Shown one piece after another: positions 51,675 to 60,865 of a stretch of DNA of 64,000 nucleotides. The stretch covers positions 1 through 64,000 of the forward strand of contig NZ_BAAAIV010000006.1 of assembly GCF_039526245.1 (NCBI RefSeq), given 5' to 3'. Below the pieces are notes generated by a model, which was not told the DNA's origin, did not search any database, and worked only from the letters and a program-made list of their open reading frames with translations. This stretch comes from Arthrobacter_H rhombi. Its GTDB lineage: Bacteria; Actinomycetota; Actinomycetes; Actinomycetales; Micrococcaceae. The stretch's first letter is position 1. Each line of letters begins with the position of its first letter. Position numbers and translations under genes: made by a program.

Positions 51675-53207
51675 TCAGGACTTCTGCCCCGAAGGAAACT
51701 TGAACGCGGAGACGCGTCCTTCTTCGGAGATCAGCGTCATTCCGCGTTCGGTGTTGTCAACGTCCCTGACTGCGCCGATCGTGTAGCCCTTGGCCTTCTT
51801 GCCGGTACTCGTGCACGAGGCATACAAATCTCCGCCCGTCCCGGTACGTTGTCGATCTTCACCGGGTTCGACCGGCAGACGGATCTCCTGACTGTGGATG
51901 CAGAAGAAGGTTTCCCCGGACAGCGCGGCGCGACTTGAGCCATGAGTGGTTTCGACAATGCGGTGTCCACCGGATTTGCCGGTCACGATGTACGTTCCAT
52001 CTCCGGCAGTCTCGAGCAGCATCTGTTTGCGCTTGGTGATCTTTACGGGCTTCAACTTCCACGCGGGCTTTCCGGACAGCGGGTCGTAGCCGACCAATTG
52101 TGCTTTGGCTTTGGCATAGGGGTGGTCGAAGACTCCGTCGTAGGTTCCGGACAGATAGTCGCACCGGATGGGGAAGGCCTTACCGTCGCCCAGCCGGGTC
52201 GCCGATTCACCGACGTAGAAGGAGCAAATGGTGCCGGCTCCCTTGGCTTTCCATTTCGTCTTGCCAGTGGCTCCGTCAATTCCCGCCAAAACATGGTCCG
52301 TCAACTTTGATTTGTGTTTTTTGGAGTCATCATTCCGGAGCTCGGAGCGACCGGGGATGCCGAGGTCTGCGACGTAGATTTCTTTTTTCGGCACCTTGGA
52401 GACTACGAAGCCTCTGTTGGCCGAGGCGCCGGCTCCGAAAATCTTTTCGATGTCTTTCTGCCAGGTGATCTTTTTGTTCTTGACCATGGCGAACCGCTCA
52501 TGTTCTCCGAACACCACGTGGAGTCCCTGACGGTGAATCGGCTGGAATTGATCGGAGAGGGGGCTGACGGTCTTGCCTCGTTGGCTGTGGCCAGTATCGA
52601 GATCTATGCGTACCGCTTCGCTGTCGAAGTCCGGTTGTTTGAAACGCATATAACAAAGGTCGGTTCCGTCTGCACAAGCACGTGGGCGGCTTCCAACTTG
52701 TTCCGAAGTCGTCCCACGATGAACTAGCTTCCCGGTTCTCAGGTCCACGGCAACGGGAACGGTCCACCGGTATGATCCAGCGTTTTCTGTGGGGATCTTT
52801 CCTTGTTGGAGAAAGACGACGCGGGTACGGCCTTTCCTGTCTTCTGAGATTTCTGGGACGGCGGGTAGCCCTCCCGGTACATGTCCCGGGTGGTAGTCCT
52901 TGCGCCAGAGCTCCTTGCCGTTCTTGACGTTCAGGGCGACCAACTCCATGAGCTGGCCTTCGCCGGAGATGATCAGGGCAACGCCGTCCTGCAGCAGTGG
53001 TTGTCCGATGGGCTCCAGCTTCCTGGTCCAGACCGGCTTGATCTTCCCGGTGCTGCGGGGGGCGATGGATTCTGTTTGCGGGGCCTTCTTCTCGGCGCCA
53101 GGGGCAGTGGAGGATCCAGGCGGTTCCGGTGACGCCGTGCAGGCTGTGGTGAGGGCCAGCGGAAGCAGCGCAAGCGAGACGAGACTGGTGGTTATGCGGT
53201 TTCCCAT
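51675..53207 (-). CDS. PQQ-like beta-propeller lipoprotein, unknown function
   Basis: The 510-aa protein begins with a lipoprotein signal peptide (hydrophobic TTSLVSLALLPLALTTA, Cys23 as lipidation site), then a Pro/Ser/Glu-rich linker to about residue 55. The rest shows repeats typical of PQQ-enzyme-like propellers (VALNVKNGKELWRKDY, VAVDLRTGKLVHRG, LAGIDGATGKTKWKAKG, VGYDPLSGKPAWKL). It is probably an exported, membrane-attached binding or scaffold protein. Codon use is less GC-rich than its neighbours in the middle part. No partner gene suggests a pathway. Confidence 0.82.
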   Translation of the reverse strand: MGNRITTSLVSLALLPLALTTACTASPEPPGSSTAPGAEKKAPQTESIAPRSTGKIKPVWTRKLEPIGQPLLQDGVALIISGEGQLMELVALNVKNGKELWRKDYHPGHVPGGLPAVPEISEDRKGRTRVVFLQQGKIPTENAGSYRWTVPVAVDLRTGKLVHRGTTSEQVGSRPRACADGTDLCYMRFKQPDFDSEAVRIDLDTGHSQRGKTVSPLSDQFQPIHRQGLHVVFGEHERFAMVKNKKITWQKDIEKIFGAGASANRGFVVSKVPKKEIYVADLGIPGRSELRNDDSKKHKSKLTDHVLAGIDGATGKTKWKAKGAGTICSFYVGESATRLGDGKAFPIRCDYLSGTYDGVFDHPYAKAKAQLVGYDPLSGKPAWKLKPVKITKRKQMLLETAGDGTYIVTGKSGGHRIVETTHGSSRAALSGETFFCIHSQEIRLPVEPGEDRQRTGTGGDLYASCTSTGKKAKGYTIGAVRDVDNTERGMTLISEEGRVSAFKFPSGQKS

Positions 53208-53416
53208 GTCTTGACGCTAGCGGCGCATAAATGACGGGAACAGGAATCCGCGCAAATGTGGATAAGTCCCGGCATGGGGGTGGGGGCGGCAGCAACCGGG
53301 CCATTCCAGGCCGGGGAAGCCCCGTCGTCGTAGTCGGTGCCGTTGCATCATGCCCGGTCAGGTTCCTGTTTCGAGACCCCGACCCCAAAGTGTCGTACAA
53401 GCTTTCTAGTCTGATC

Positions 53417-53444
53417 TTGCTTAGAACATAGATTCGAATAGAAT
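53417..53444 (+). promoter_or_regulatory. LexA-box promoter of the DUF6504-dnaE2 operon
   Basis: TAGAACATAGATTCGA (53422-53437) matches the actinobacterial SOS box TCGAAC-N4-GTTCGA at 9 of 12 arm positions... the left arm has one and the right arm one clear mismatch. It fills the spacer of a promoter TTGCTT (53417-53422), 16 bp, TAGAAT (53439-53444). LexA bound there would block RNA polymerase, so the downstream polymerase gene is probably damage-inducible. The remaining 300 bp between the lipoprotein gene and DUF6504 show no gene. Confidence 0.7.
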
Positions 53445-53539
53445 GGAGTGGTCGTCATGCCCCTGCGGATCCGCGGCCCCGTCCGTCACATAGTGCCCCG
53501 TGACCCACGTTGTTTTCCGGGGCGGTTTGGAGGTATCAG

Positions 53540-53851
53540 ATGGGGCTTTTCACCCAATCCGTCGACGTGGAATGCAGCACCGCGGGACTGCCGTTGCGCC
53601 TGCGCTGGCAGGGCCGTGAATACCGCATTGCAGCGGACCCCGTGCGCTGGTTCGAGCGCCGGAAGTGGTGGGCCGAGGAAGTCCGCGCCGAACGTGGCCG
53701 CGGACCGGGACTCGTGGACCACGAGATCTGGAGGCTCCAGGTCAGGTTGGCCGGCCGGGGGCCGCTGCTCACGTTCGAGGTCTCCCGGGATGTGGAGAAT
53801 GGCCGCTGGCGGCTCATTCGCATCCACGACGCCTTGCTGGAGAGCGCGTGA
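53540..53851 (+). CDS. DUF6504 family protein
   Basis: The 103-aa protein fits the small DUF6504 family, which in actinobacteria lies between the Y-family polymerase-like imuB and the error-prone dnaE gene. Visible features are LRLRWQGREYRIAADPVRWFERRKWW (in part: REYRIAADPVRWFERR) and a C-terminal LIRIHDALLES. GGAGG lies 6 nt before the ATG. Its stop overlaps the dnaE2 GTG (GTGA). A role in translesion synthesis is inferred from context only. Confidence 0.8.
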   Translation: MGLFTQSVDVECSTAGLPLRLRWQGREYRIAADPVRWFERRKWWAEEVRAERGRGPGLVDHEIWRLQVRLAGRGPLLTFEVSRDVENGRWRLIRIHDALLESA

Positions 53852-56800
53852 GCTTCACCCACCTGAACGTGGCTTCCGCGTTCAGCGCACACTACGGGGT
53901 GTCCTGGCCGCAGGACCTGGCCCGCCGTGCTGCCACCGAGGGGGCCGATGCGTTGGCCGCCACCGAACGTGATGGCCTGTACGGCGCCGTCAAGCACCTC
54001 AAGGCCTGCCGGGAATCTGGCTTGGACCCCATCCTCGGGGTGAACCTGGCAGTGCTGGGTCCGGCATCCGGCATCCCGCGGCATCCGGTGGCCGCGTCCC
54101 GTGGTCGGCCCCGGCTCCAGGTGCAGGGGCGGGTCATCGTGCTGGCCCGGGGACATTGCGCCGGCGCCGGGTACCGCGCCCTGTGCCGGCTGGTTTCCCT
54201 GGCGCATGAGGGCACGTCGGCACACCGTGGTGGCACGGCAGGCAAGCCCATCGGGGTCACCCCTGCCGAGCTGGCAACCTGCGCAGTCGACCCCGAGGAA
54301 GGCACGGTGCTGACGGTGTTGCTGGGGCCGGATTCCGACGTCGGGGAGGCAGCCCTGCGGCGCGACCTGCCCCGGGCACGCTCGACCCTGGGCACGTGGC
54401 TGACCAGGCTGGGACGTGATGCGGTGCGCGTGGAACTGGTCACCCACCTGAACACCCCGGGCGAGCGGCTCAGCAGTGCCCATGCCATCCGGATGCTCCG
54501 GGCTGCCCAGGCCCTGGGCATACCGGCGGTCCTGACCAATGCCGTGCGCTATGCCGAGGCCGATGGCGCCGCCACCGCCGACGTGCTCGACTCCGCCCGG
54601 GCGTTGAGCTCGTTGGAAACCCTGACCGACCTGCAACCCAACGGACAGGGATGGCTCAAGAGCCCCGGGCGCATGCAGGCCCTGGCCCGGGAACTCGCCC
54701 GGGAAGCGGGGGAGGGGGCGGTGGCCGCCGAGTTGCTGCGCTCCACCGCGGCGTTGGCCGATTGGGCCCGGATGGACCCCGTCGCGGACGCCGGGTGGGG
54801 GATCCCCGTCGTGCCCGAGGCCAGCGTCATCGGCATCACGGGGCGTCCGGATGCCGCTCTCGCGGCACGGTGCGAAGCGGGCATCACCCGGTTGCTGCCC
54901 CGGGAATCAGGCTCCCGGCAGCTGCGCGATCGACTGGCCCTGGAACTGGATACCATCACCGATCTGGGCTTCAGCACCTATTTCCTCACCGTCGCCGAGG
55001 TCAGTGCGATGATCGCCGAGATGGGGGTGCGCAATGCCGCCCGGGGCTCGGGGGCCTCGTCCCTGGTGAATTTCCTGCTGGGTATCAGCCAGGTGAACCC
55101 GTTGGCCCACGATCTGCTCTTCGAGCGGTTCCTTTCCCGGGACCGCACCACCTTGCCCGACATCGACATCGACGTCGAATCCGCCGAACGGCACCGGGTC
55201 TACGAGAACATCTTCGATCGGTTCGGCTCCCAACGGGTCACCCTGATGAGCATGCAGAACGGCTATCGTGCCCGCGGCGCTGTCCGGGATGCCGGGCAGG
55301 CGCTCGGCATGGAAGAGGGCGAATTGGATGTGATCGCCAAGCAGCTGTGGCGCTTCTCGGCCAGCAACTTCCGCGAGGCGCTGGAGGAGAAGCCCGAACT
55401 GCGTCCCTTCGCCGAACGGATGGGCGCCGAACGGCAGCTGGACCTGCTGGTGGACCTGACCGAACGCCTGGACCGGCTGCCCCGGCATATCTCCATGCAC
55501 CCCTGCGGTGTCATCCTCGGTGACAACACCTTGCTGGATCGCACCCCGGTCCAACCCAGCGGGCTCGGCCTGCCGATGAGCCAGTTCGACAAGCACGACA
55601 TGGACCCCATGGGCATGCTCAAGCTCGATGTCCTCGGGGTGCGCATGCAATCGGCGATGGCCTATGCCGTTTCCGAGGTCGTCAGGATCCACGGAGACGG
55701 CGCATCAGTGGCAGCGGCCGGATCCCATCCCCGCGGTCCCGGTGGTGTGCTGCCGGACTTCCTGGACGCGGACGGGGCGATCGCCCTGGACCGTGTTCCG
55801 CTGGATGACGAACCGACGTACGAGCTCATCCGCACCACCGATACCCTGGGATGCTTCCAGATCGAGTCCCCGGGGCAACGCGAACTGATCGGCAAGCTTG
55901 CCCCGCGTGAGTTCAACGACCTGATCATCGACATCTCGCTCTTCCGCCCCGGCCCGATGCAATCGAACATGGTCAAGCCATACCTGGAGAACCGGCACGG
56001 ATTCGCCCCGGAGAACTACCCGCACCCCGACCTGAAACCAGCCTTGGCGGAAACCCACGGGGTCACGGTCTTCCACGAACAGGTGCTGCGCATCTTCGAC
56101 GTTATGACCGGTTGCGGTTTGGCCAAGGCCGATGTCTACCGCCGGCTGCTCGGCAATGACCAGGCGGAGCCCCGGGTCGAGGAGCTCTACCGGGCCCGCG
56201 CCATGGAGCGGGGCTATCCATTGGGAGTCATCGACGACGTCTGGCAGACGTTGAAGGCCTTTGGCTCCTTCGGCTTCTGCAAGGCCCACGGTGCTGCCTT
56301 TGCGGTGCCCACCTACCAGTCGGCGTGGCTGAAGGCCCACCATCCGGAGGCCTTTCTCGCCGGCATCTGGGAACACGACCCCGGCATGTATCCCAAACGG
56401 CTCCTGGTCGCCGAAGCCCGCCGGATGGGCATCCCGATCCTGCCGTTGGACATCAACCGTTCCGATGCCTCCTACCGGGTCGAGCGCGTCCGGGGCCTGC
56501 TGCCACCGCCCACCGTCCCCCCGGTCTACCGTGCCCCGGGGACCATGCCGGCCGGGCGGCTGGGCATCCGGTTGAGCCTGAGTGGTATCCATGGGGTCTC
56601 GGGGACCGAGGTCAAGCGGGTCATTGCCGGGCAGCCCTATGATTCGCTGGCCGATGTGCGGGACCGGTCGGGATTGAGCCGGTCCTCGTTGCGGACGTTC
56701 GCCGCACTGGGGGCATTTGACGGCCTCCAGCAGGCCGCCGGCCGGGGAAACCGCGCCGATCTGATGCTCCATCTCGCCGGACGCCCGGCCAAGGCCCTGC

Positions 56801-57471
56801 CCGCACGCCACCGTCCGATCACCGGACAGCTTCCGCTACCTCTGGGGGATGTGGAATTGGGGGCTCTGACGGTGGGCGCGGCCGCACCCAGCCTGGAGGA
56901 GACCATCCGCACCGAGTTGGACCTCATGGCCGTGGATGTCAGCGGGCACCTCATGTCCTCCCACGCGCCCCTGCTCTCGAAGCTGGGGGCTACGCCGGCG
57001 AAGGACCTGTTGGGGCTGCGCAACGGAACCGAGGTCCTGGTCGCCGGGGTCCGGGTGGCCACCCAGACGCCACCGATGCGCGGTGGACGCCGGGTGGTGT
57101 TCATTTCCCTGGACGACGGCACCGGCTGCGTGGACTGCACCTTCTTCCACGAGGCCCAGCAGAACTCGGGCCCCCTGCTCTTCGCGACCCGCCTGCTGCT
57201 GGTCCACGGCCTCACCCGGCGCACCGGGCCCCGTGGAATCAGCCTGCAGGCGTTGCAGGCCTGGGACCTGGCCGATCAGGGCTCGCTTCCGGGCCCCGGA
57301 CACTTATCGGACCCTTGCCGGGTGAAGGAGACCTTCACCGGTTTGCGGGGCAAGCCCGTCCGGCACGACGGCGGTGTGCAGCCGCTGGCGCGGAGGATGG
57401 AAGCCGAGGACCTGGACCATCGGGGACCGGCCGACCTACCGGAGGACTGGCCGGAAACCGGCGTCGGATAA
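53848..57471 (+). CDS. dnaE2: Error-prone DNA polymerase III alpha-like subunit (DnaE2 type)
   Basis: The 1207-aa C-family polymerase carries the catalytic PDIDID motif (Asp438, Asp440, Asp442), an N-terminal PHP domain, fingers, an HhH region and an OB domain (VLVAGVRVATQTP). The PHP metal motif is altered: His5-Leu-Asn7 replaces the usual HxH, so phosphatase or exonuclease activity is unlikely. C-terminal clamp- and tau-binding parts look reduced, as in DnaE2. Translationally coupled to DUF6504 and placed behind a LexA box, it should act in damage-induced mutagenic synthesis. imuA'/imuB are not adjacent. Confidence 0.9.
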   Translation: MSFTHLNVASAFSAHYGVSWPQDLARRAATEGADALAATERDGLYGAVKHLKACRESGLDPILGVNLAVLGPASGIPRHPVAASRGRPRLQVQGRVIVLARGHCAGAGYRALCRLVSLAHEGTSAHRGGTAGKPIGVTPAELATCAVDPEEGTVLTVLLGPDSDVGEAALRRDLPRARSTLGTWLTRLGRDAVRVELVTHLNTPGERLSSAHAIRMLRAAQALGIPAVLTNAVRYAEADGAATADVLDSARALSSLETLTDLQPNGQGWLKSPGRMQALARELAREAGEGAVAAELLRSTAALADWARMDPVADAGWGIPVVPEASVIGITGRPDAALAARCEAGITRLLPRESGSRQLRDRLALELDTITDLGFSTYFLTVAEVSAMIAEMGVRNAARGSGASSLVNFLLGISQVNPLAHDLLFERFLSRDRTTLPDIDIDVESAERHRVYENIFDRFGSQRVTLMSMQNGYRARGAVRDAGQALGMEEGELDVIAKQLWRFSASNFREALEEKPELRPFAERMGAERQLDLLVDLTERLDRLPRHISMHPCGVILGDNTLLDRTPVQPSGLGLPMSQFDKHDMDPMGMLKLDVLGVRMQSAMAYAVSEVVRIHGDGASVAAAGSHPRGPGGVLPDFLDADGAIALDRVPLDDEPTYELIRTTDTLGCFQIESPGQRELIGKLAPREFNDLIIDISLFRPGPMQSNMVKPYLENRHGFAPENYPHPDLKPALAETHGVTVFHEQVLRIFDVMTGCGLAKADVYRRLLGNDQAEPRVEELYRARAMERGYPLGVIDDVWQTLKAFGSFGFCKAHGAAFAVPTYQSAWLKAHHPEAFLAGIWEHDPGMYPKRLLVAEARRMGIPILPLDINRSDASYRVERVRGLLPPPTVPPVYRAPGTMPAGRLGIRLSLSGIHGVSGTEVKRVIAGQPYDSLADVRDRSGLSRSSLRTFAALGAFDGLQQAAGRGNRADLMLHLAGRPAKALPARHRPITGQLPLPLGDVELGALTVGAAAPSLEETIRTELDLMAVDVSGHLMSSHAPLLSKLGATPAKDLLGLRNGTEVLVAGVRVATQTPPMRGGRRVVFISLDDGTGCVDCTFFHEAQQNSGPLLFATRLLLVHGLTRRTGPRGISLQALQAWDLADQGSLPGPGHLSDPCRVKETFTGLRGKPVRHDGGVQPLARRMEAEDLDHRGPADLPEDWPETGVG

Positions 57472-57544
57472 CACGGGCCGTGCCCACGACGTAGGCTGGG
57501 GCAGGACACGGCCCAGAGGCACCATCACCAGGGGGACGCACCAC

Positions 57545-58018
57545 ATGACCAGCCCGGAACTCAGCGCCTGGCCGGCGACCGATCCCCGCTACCGCAGGGC
57601 CGAGGCGTCGGCGTTCCTGGGGCGTGGTGCCGCCGTCTGGGAACGCACAAGCGCCCAAGTGCTCCGTTGGCGCGTCAAGACGGCCAGCGGGTTCACGGTG
57701 GACTCGACAGATCCGGTGTCCGTGGGGGACCGGCTGGACATCAGGGTCCACCTGCTGGGCAGGGTGATCGTCGAGCCGGTGGAGGTGACCTCCGTGATCG
57801 TGGAAGCCGACCGGGTCGGATTCGCCTACAAGACCAGGCCGGGCCACCCGGTAGAGGGCGAAGAGGCATTCATCGTGCATCGTCATGACGACACGGTGAG
57901 CTTCACGGTCAGATCCCTGACCCGGGCGGCACCCCACCAGCCGTGGCGGGGACTCTTCCCCCTCCTGCTGATCGCCCAGCGCGTCGTCCGACGACGGTAC
58001 CTGCGCGCCTTGCGCTGA
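57545..58018 (+). CDS. DUF1990 family protein
   Basis: The 157-aa protein has the DUF1990 pattern: a central beta-rich part, then VGFAYKTRPGHPVEGEEAF (in part GFAYKTRPGHP, GEEAFIVHR) and a C-terminal QRVVRRRYLRALR. The function is unknown. ATG 57545 follows a GGGGG-rich stretch. It lies alone between dnaE2 and thrS. Confidence 0.8.
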   Translation: MTSPELSAWPATDPRYRRAEASAFLGRGAAVWERTSAQVLRWRVKTASGFTVDSTDPVSVGDRLDIRVHLLGRVIVEPVEVTSVIVEADRVGFAYKTRPGHPVEGEEAFIVHRHDDTVSFTVRSLTRAAPHQPWRGLFPLLLIAQRVVRRRYLRALR

Positions 58019-58143
58019 TCCTGCGGGACAACGCACAACCCGGATTGGTTCGGGCGCGAACCCGTCGGTTAAGCTGGACCCTGGCTGGCTGTGGTCACCG
58101 TATGCCACAAGTCATGAAGCCCCCAACGAACCAGGAGACCCAC

Positions 58144-60147
58144 GTGTCAGAGCAGATCACCCTCAGCGTCGACGGAGCACAGCGAGAGGTGGCTGCGGGC
58201 ACTACCGGCGCCGAGCTGTACTTCGACGATCGTGACGTCGTCGTCATGCATGTCGATGGGGTCCTGCGCGACCTGTCGCGCGAGCTCGAGGCGGGCACCG
58301 TCGTCGAACGGGTGACCATCGATTCCCCCGCGGGCCTCGAGGTCCTGCGCCACTCGACCGCACATGTGATGGCCCAGGCTGTCCAGCAGCTGCGCCCCGA
58401 AGCCAAGCTCGGCATCGGCCCCTACATCACCGACGGTTTCTACTTCGACTTCGACGTCGACGAGCCGTTCACCCCCGAGGACCTGAAGGCCCTCGAGAAG
58501 ATGATGCTCAAGATCGTCAACCAGAACCAGAAGTTCGCCCGCCGGGTGGTCAGCGAGGATGAAGCCCGCGAGGCCATGGCCAACGAGCCGTACAAGCTCG
58601 AACTGCTGGGCAAGTCCAGCGACGCCGATGAGGTCGGCGAGGGCGCCAACATCGAGGTCGGCGCCGGCGAGATCACCATCTACGACAATGTCGACCGCAA
58701 GTCCGGGGACATCGTCTGGTGCGACCTCTGCCGCGGCCCGCACCTGCCCAACACCAAACTGATCTCCAACGCCTTCGCCCTGACGCGGACGGCTGCCGCC
58801 TACTGGCTGGGCAACGAGAAGAACAAGCAGCTCCAGCGCATCTACGGCACCGCCTGGCCGACGAAGGCGGATCTGAAGGCCTACCAGGAGCGGCTGGCAG
58901 AGGCCGAGCGCCGTGACCACCGCAAGCTGGGCGCTGAGCTGGACCTGTTCTCCTTCCCCGACGAGCTCGGGTCAGGCCTGCCGGTCTTCCACCCCAAGGG
59001 CGGCATCATCCGCCGGGCCATGGAGGACTACTCGCGCCAGCGCCACGAGGAAGCCGGATACGAGTTCGTCTACACCCCGCACATCACCAAGGGCCACCTC
59101 TACGAGATATCCGGCCACCTGGACTGGTACCGCGACGGGATGTTCCCCCCGATGCACGTCGACGAGGAACTCAACGACGACGGATCGGTGCGCAAGCCCG
59201 GCCAGGACTACTACCTGAAGCCGATGAACTGCCCGATGCACAACCTGATCTTCGCTTCGCGCGGGCGGTCCTACCGCGAACTGCCCCTGCGGCTGTTCGA
59301 ATTCGGGTCCGTCTACCGCTATGAGAAGTCCGGCGTCGTGCACGGTTTGACCCGCGTGCGCGGCATGACCCAGGACGATGCCCACATCTACTGCACCCGC
59401 GAGCAGATGAAGGATGAGCTGACCACCACACTGCAGTTCGTCCTGGACCTGCTCAAGGACTACGGCCTGGATGACTTCTACCTCGAGCTCTCCACCAAGG
59501 ACCCCGAGAAGTACGTCGGCAGCGATGACGCCTGGGATGAGGCCACCCGGACCCTGGAAGAGGTCGCCACTGCTTCGGGCCTGGAACTGGTCCCGGATCC
59601 GGGCGGAGCGGCCTTCTACGGTCCGAAGATCTCCGTGCAGGCCCGTGACGCCATCGGCCGGACCTGGCAGATGTCCACGATCCAGCTGGACTTCAACCTG
59701 CCGGAGCGCTTCGACCTGGAGTTCCAGGCAGCCGACGGCTCCCGCCAGCGTCCGGTCATGATCCACCGCGCCCTCTTCGGGTCGGTGGAACGCTTCATGG
59801 GCGTGCTGATCGAGCACTACGCCGGTGCGTTCCCCGCGTGGCTCTCGCCCGTCCAGGTCCTGGGCGTGCCCGTGGCCGAGACGTTCAACGACTACGTCCA
59901 GGACATCGTTGCCCAGCTCAAGGCCCGGGGCATCCGTGCCGAGGCCGACCTGGGTACCGAGCGCTTCCCGAAGAAGATCCGCAACGCCTCCAAGGACAAG
60001 GTCCCGTTCGTGCTCATCGCCGGTGGTGAGGACGCCGAAGCGGGAGCCGTCTCCTTCAGGTTCCGCGATGGCAGCCAGGACAACGGCGTGCCGGTAGCCG
60101 AGGCCGTCGAGCGCATCGTCGCCGCTGTGAAGAACCGGGAGGCGTAG
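58144..60147 (+). CDS. thrS: Threonyl-tRNA synthetase
   Basis: The 667-aa class II synthetase charges tRNA-Thr and edits Ser. It has an N-terminal TGS domain, an editing domain with HSTAHVMAQA and CRGPHLPNT, the zinc site in MNCPMH, motif 2 FRYE-type FGSVYRYEKSG, and motif 3 HRALFGSVERFMG, followed by the anticodon domain. The GTG at 58144 has AGGAG 7 nt upstream. No T-box is seen in the 125-bp gap before it. The next gene starts 3 bp on. Confidence 0.97.
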   Translation: MSEQITLSVDGAQREVAAGTTGAELYFDDRDVVVMHVDGVLRDLSRELEAGTVVERVTIDSPAGLEVLRHSTAHVMAQAVQQLRPEAKLGIGPYITDGFYFDFDVDEPFTPEDLKALEKMMLKIVNQNQKFARRVVSEDEAREAMANEPYKLELLGKSSDADEVGEGANIEVGAGEITIYDNVDRKSGDIVWCDLCRGPHLPNTKLISNAFALTRTAAAYWLGNEKNKQLQRIYGTAWPTKADLKAYQERLAEAERRDHRKLGAELDLFSFPDELGSGLPVFHPKGGIIRRAMEDYSRQRHEEAGYEFVYTPHITKGHLYEISGHLDWYRDGMFPPMHVDEELNDDGSVRKPGQDYYLKPMNCPMHNLIFASRGRSYRELPLRLFEFGSVYRYEKSGVVHGLTRVRGMTQDDAHIYCTREQMKDELTTTLQFVLDLLKDYGLDDFYLELSTKDPEKYVGSDDAWDEATRTLEEVATASGLELVPDPGGAAFYGPKISVQARDAIGRTWQMSTIQLDFNLPERFDLEFQAADGSRQRPVMIHRALFGSVERFMGVLIEHYAGAFPAWLSPVQVLGVPVAETFNDYVQDIVAQLKARGIRAEADLGTERFPKKIRNASKDKVPFVLIAGGEDAEAGAVSFRFRDGSQDNGVPVAEAVERIVAAVKNREA

Positions 60148-60150
60148 TCC

Positions 60151-60714
60151 ATGGGGACCCCGGAACACGACGAGGACATCACCGACGACTTCGAACTGGC
60201 CGGGGTCCCGGACTCCTTCCAACGGCTCTGGACGCCCTATCGGATGGCGTACATCAAACGTGGCCAGGGCCAGGTCACCGACGAGGATGACTGCCCGTTC
60301 TGCACCGGCCCGCAGCGCAGCGACGAGGAATCCCTCATCGTGCACCGCGGCAAGACGGCGTTCGTGGTGCTCAACCTCTTTCCCTACAACTCGGGCCACC
60401 TCCTGGTGTGCCCGTACCGGCACGTGCCTGACTACACGGACATCACCGTGGAGGAGACCGCCGAGATGGGCGCCCTGGCCCAGCAGGCCATGCGCGTGTT
60501 GCGTGCGGTGGCCAAGCCCACCGGATTCAACCTGGGCATGAACCAAGGGGTCTCCGGCGGCGCGGGGATCGCGGCCCACCTGCACCAGCATGTGGTCCCG
60601 CGCTGGAGCGGGGACGGGAACTTCTTCCCGATCATCGCCCAGACCAAGGCCATCCCCGCTGTCCTCGGGGACATCCGCCAGGACATTGCCGATGCCTGGG
60701 CGGACCATCAGTAG
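60151..60714 (+). CDS. HIT family nucleotide hydrolase/phosphorylase
   Basis: The 187-aa HIT protein has the histidine triad HLHQHVVPRW (His143, His145, His147) and a zinc site starting Cys48-Pro-Phe-Cys51. The actinobacterial homologue downstream of thrS (Rv2613c in M. tuberculosis) is a diadenosine tetraphosphate phosphorylase, and that activity is the best guess here. It is co-transcribed with thrS (3-bp gap), which is apt because Ap4A is a by-product of aminoacyl-tRNA synthetases. Confidence 0.9.
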   Translation: MGTPEHDEDITDDFELAGVPDSFQRLWTPYRMAYIKRGQGQVTDEDDCPFCTGPQRSDEESLIVHRGKTAFVVLNLFPYNSGHLLVCPYRHVPDYTDITVEETAEMGALAQQAMRVLRAVAKPTGFNLGMNQGVSGGAGIAAHLHQHVVPRWSGDGNFFPIIAQTKAIPAVLGDIRQDIADAWADHQ

Positions 60715-60717
60715 GTT

Positions 60718-60769
60718 GCACAGCCTCAGCTGTGCGCTCCCGCCCGGGTGGGCTACCAGCAGGTAGCCT
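60718..60769 (+). terminator. Tandem hairpins after thrS-HIT
   Basis: GCACAGC (60718-60724) and GCTGTGC (60729-60735) form a first stem; GGCTACC / GGTAGCC around 60750-60768 form a second. There is no T tract, but the pair follows the HIT stop immediately and separates it from pdxS. Confidence 0.6.
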
Positions 60770-60784
60770 GCAGGGTGCTTCCGT

Positions 60785-60794
60785 GTGACGTCAC
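60785..60794. promoter_or_regulatory. Palindrome GTGACGTCAC upstream of pdxS
   Basis: A perfect 10-bp palindrome lies 72 bp before the pdxS start, in the 151-bp intergenic region. It may be an operator; no regulator (such as a PdxR-type gene) is in the window, and chance occurrence is possible. Confidence 0.3.
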
Positions 60795-60865
60795 GGTGGA
60801 CGGTGATGGGTGGCACAGAGGCTTAGGATGGAACGTACTCCTCCACCGTTTTGAAAGGACCCGAC

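Noticed and set aside
51019..51786. A single 255-aa AraC-like protein
   Set aside because: After residue ~155 the frame leaves the VOC homology, which continues in another frame to 51614; the apparent long gene is a frameshift product.
58019..58143. T-box leader for thrS
   Set aside because: The gap is only 125 bp and contains no T-box bulge sequence or specifier stem.
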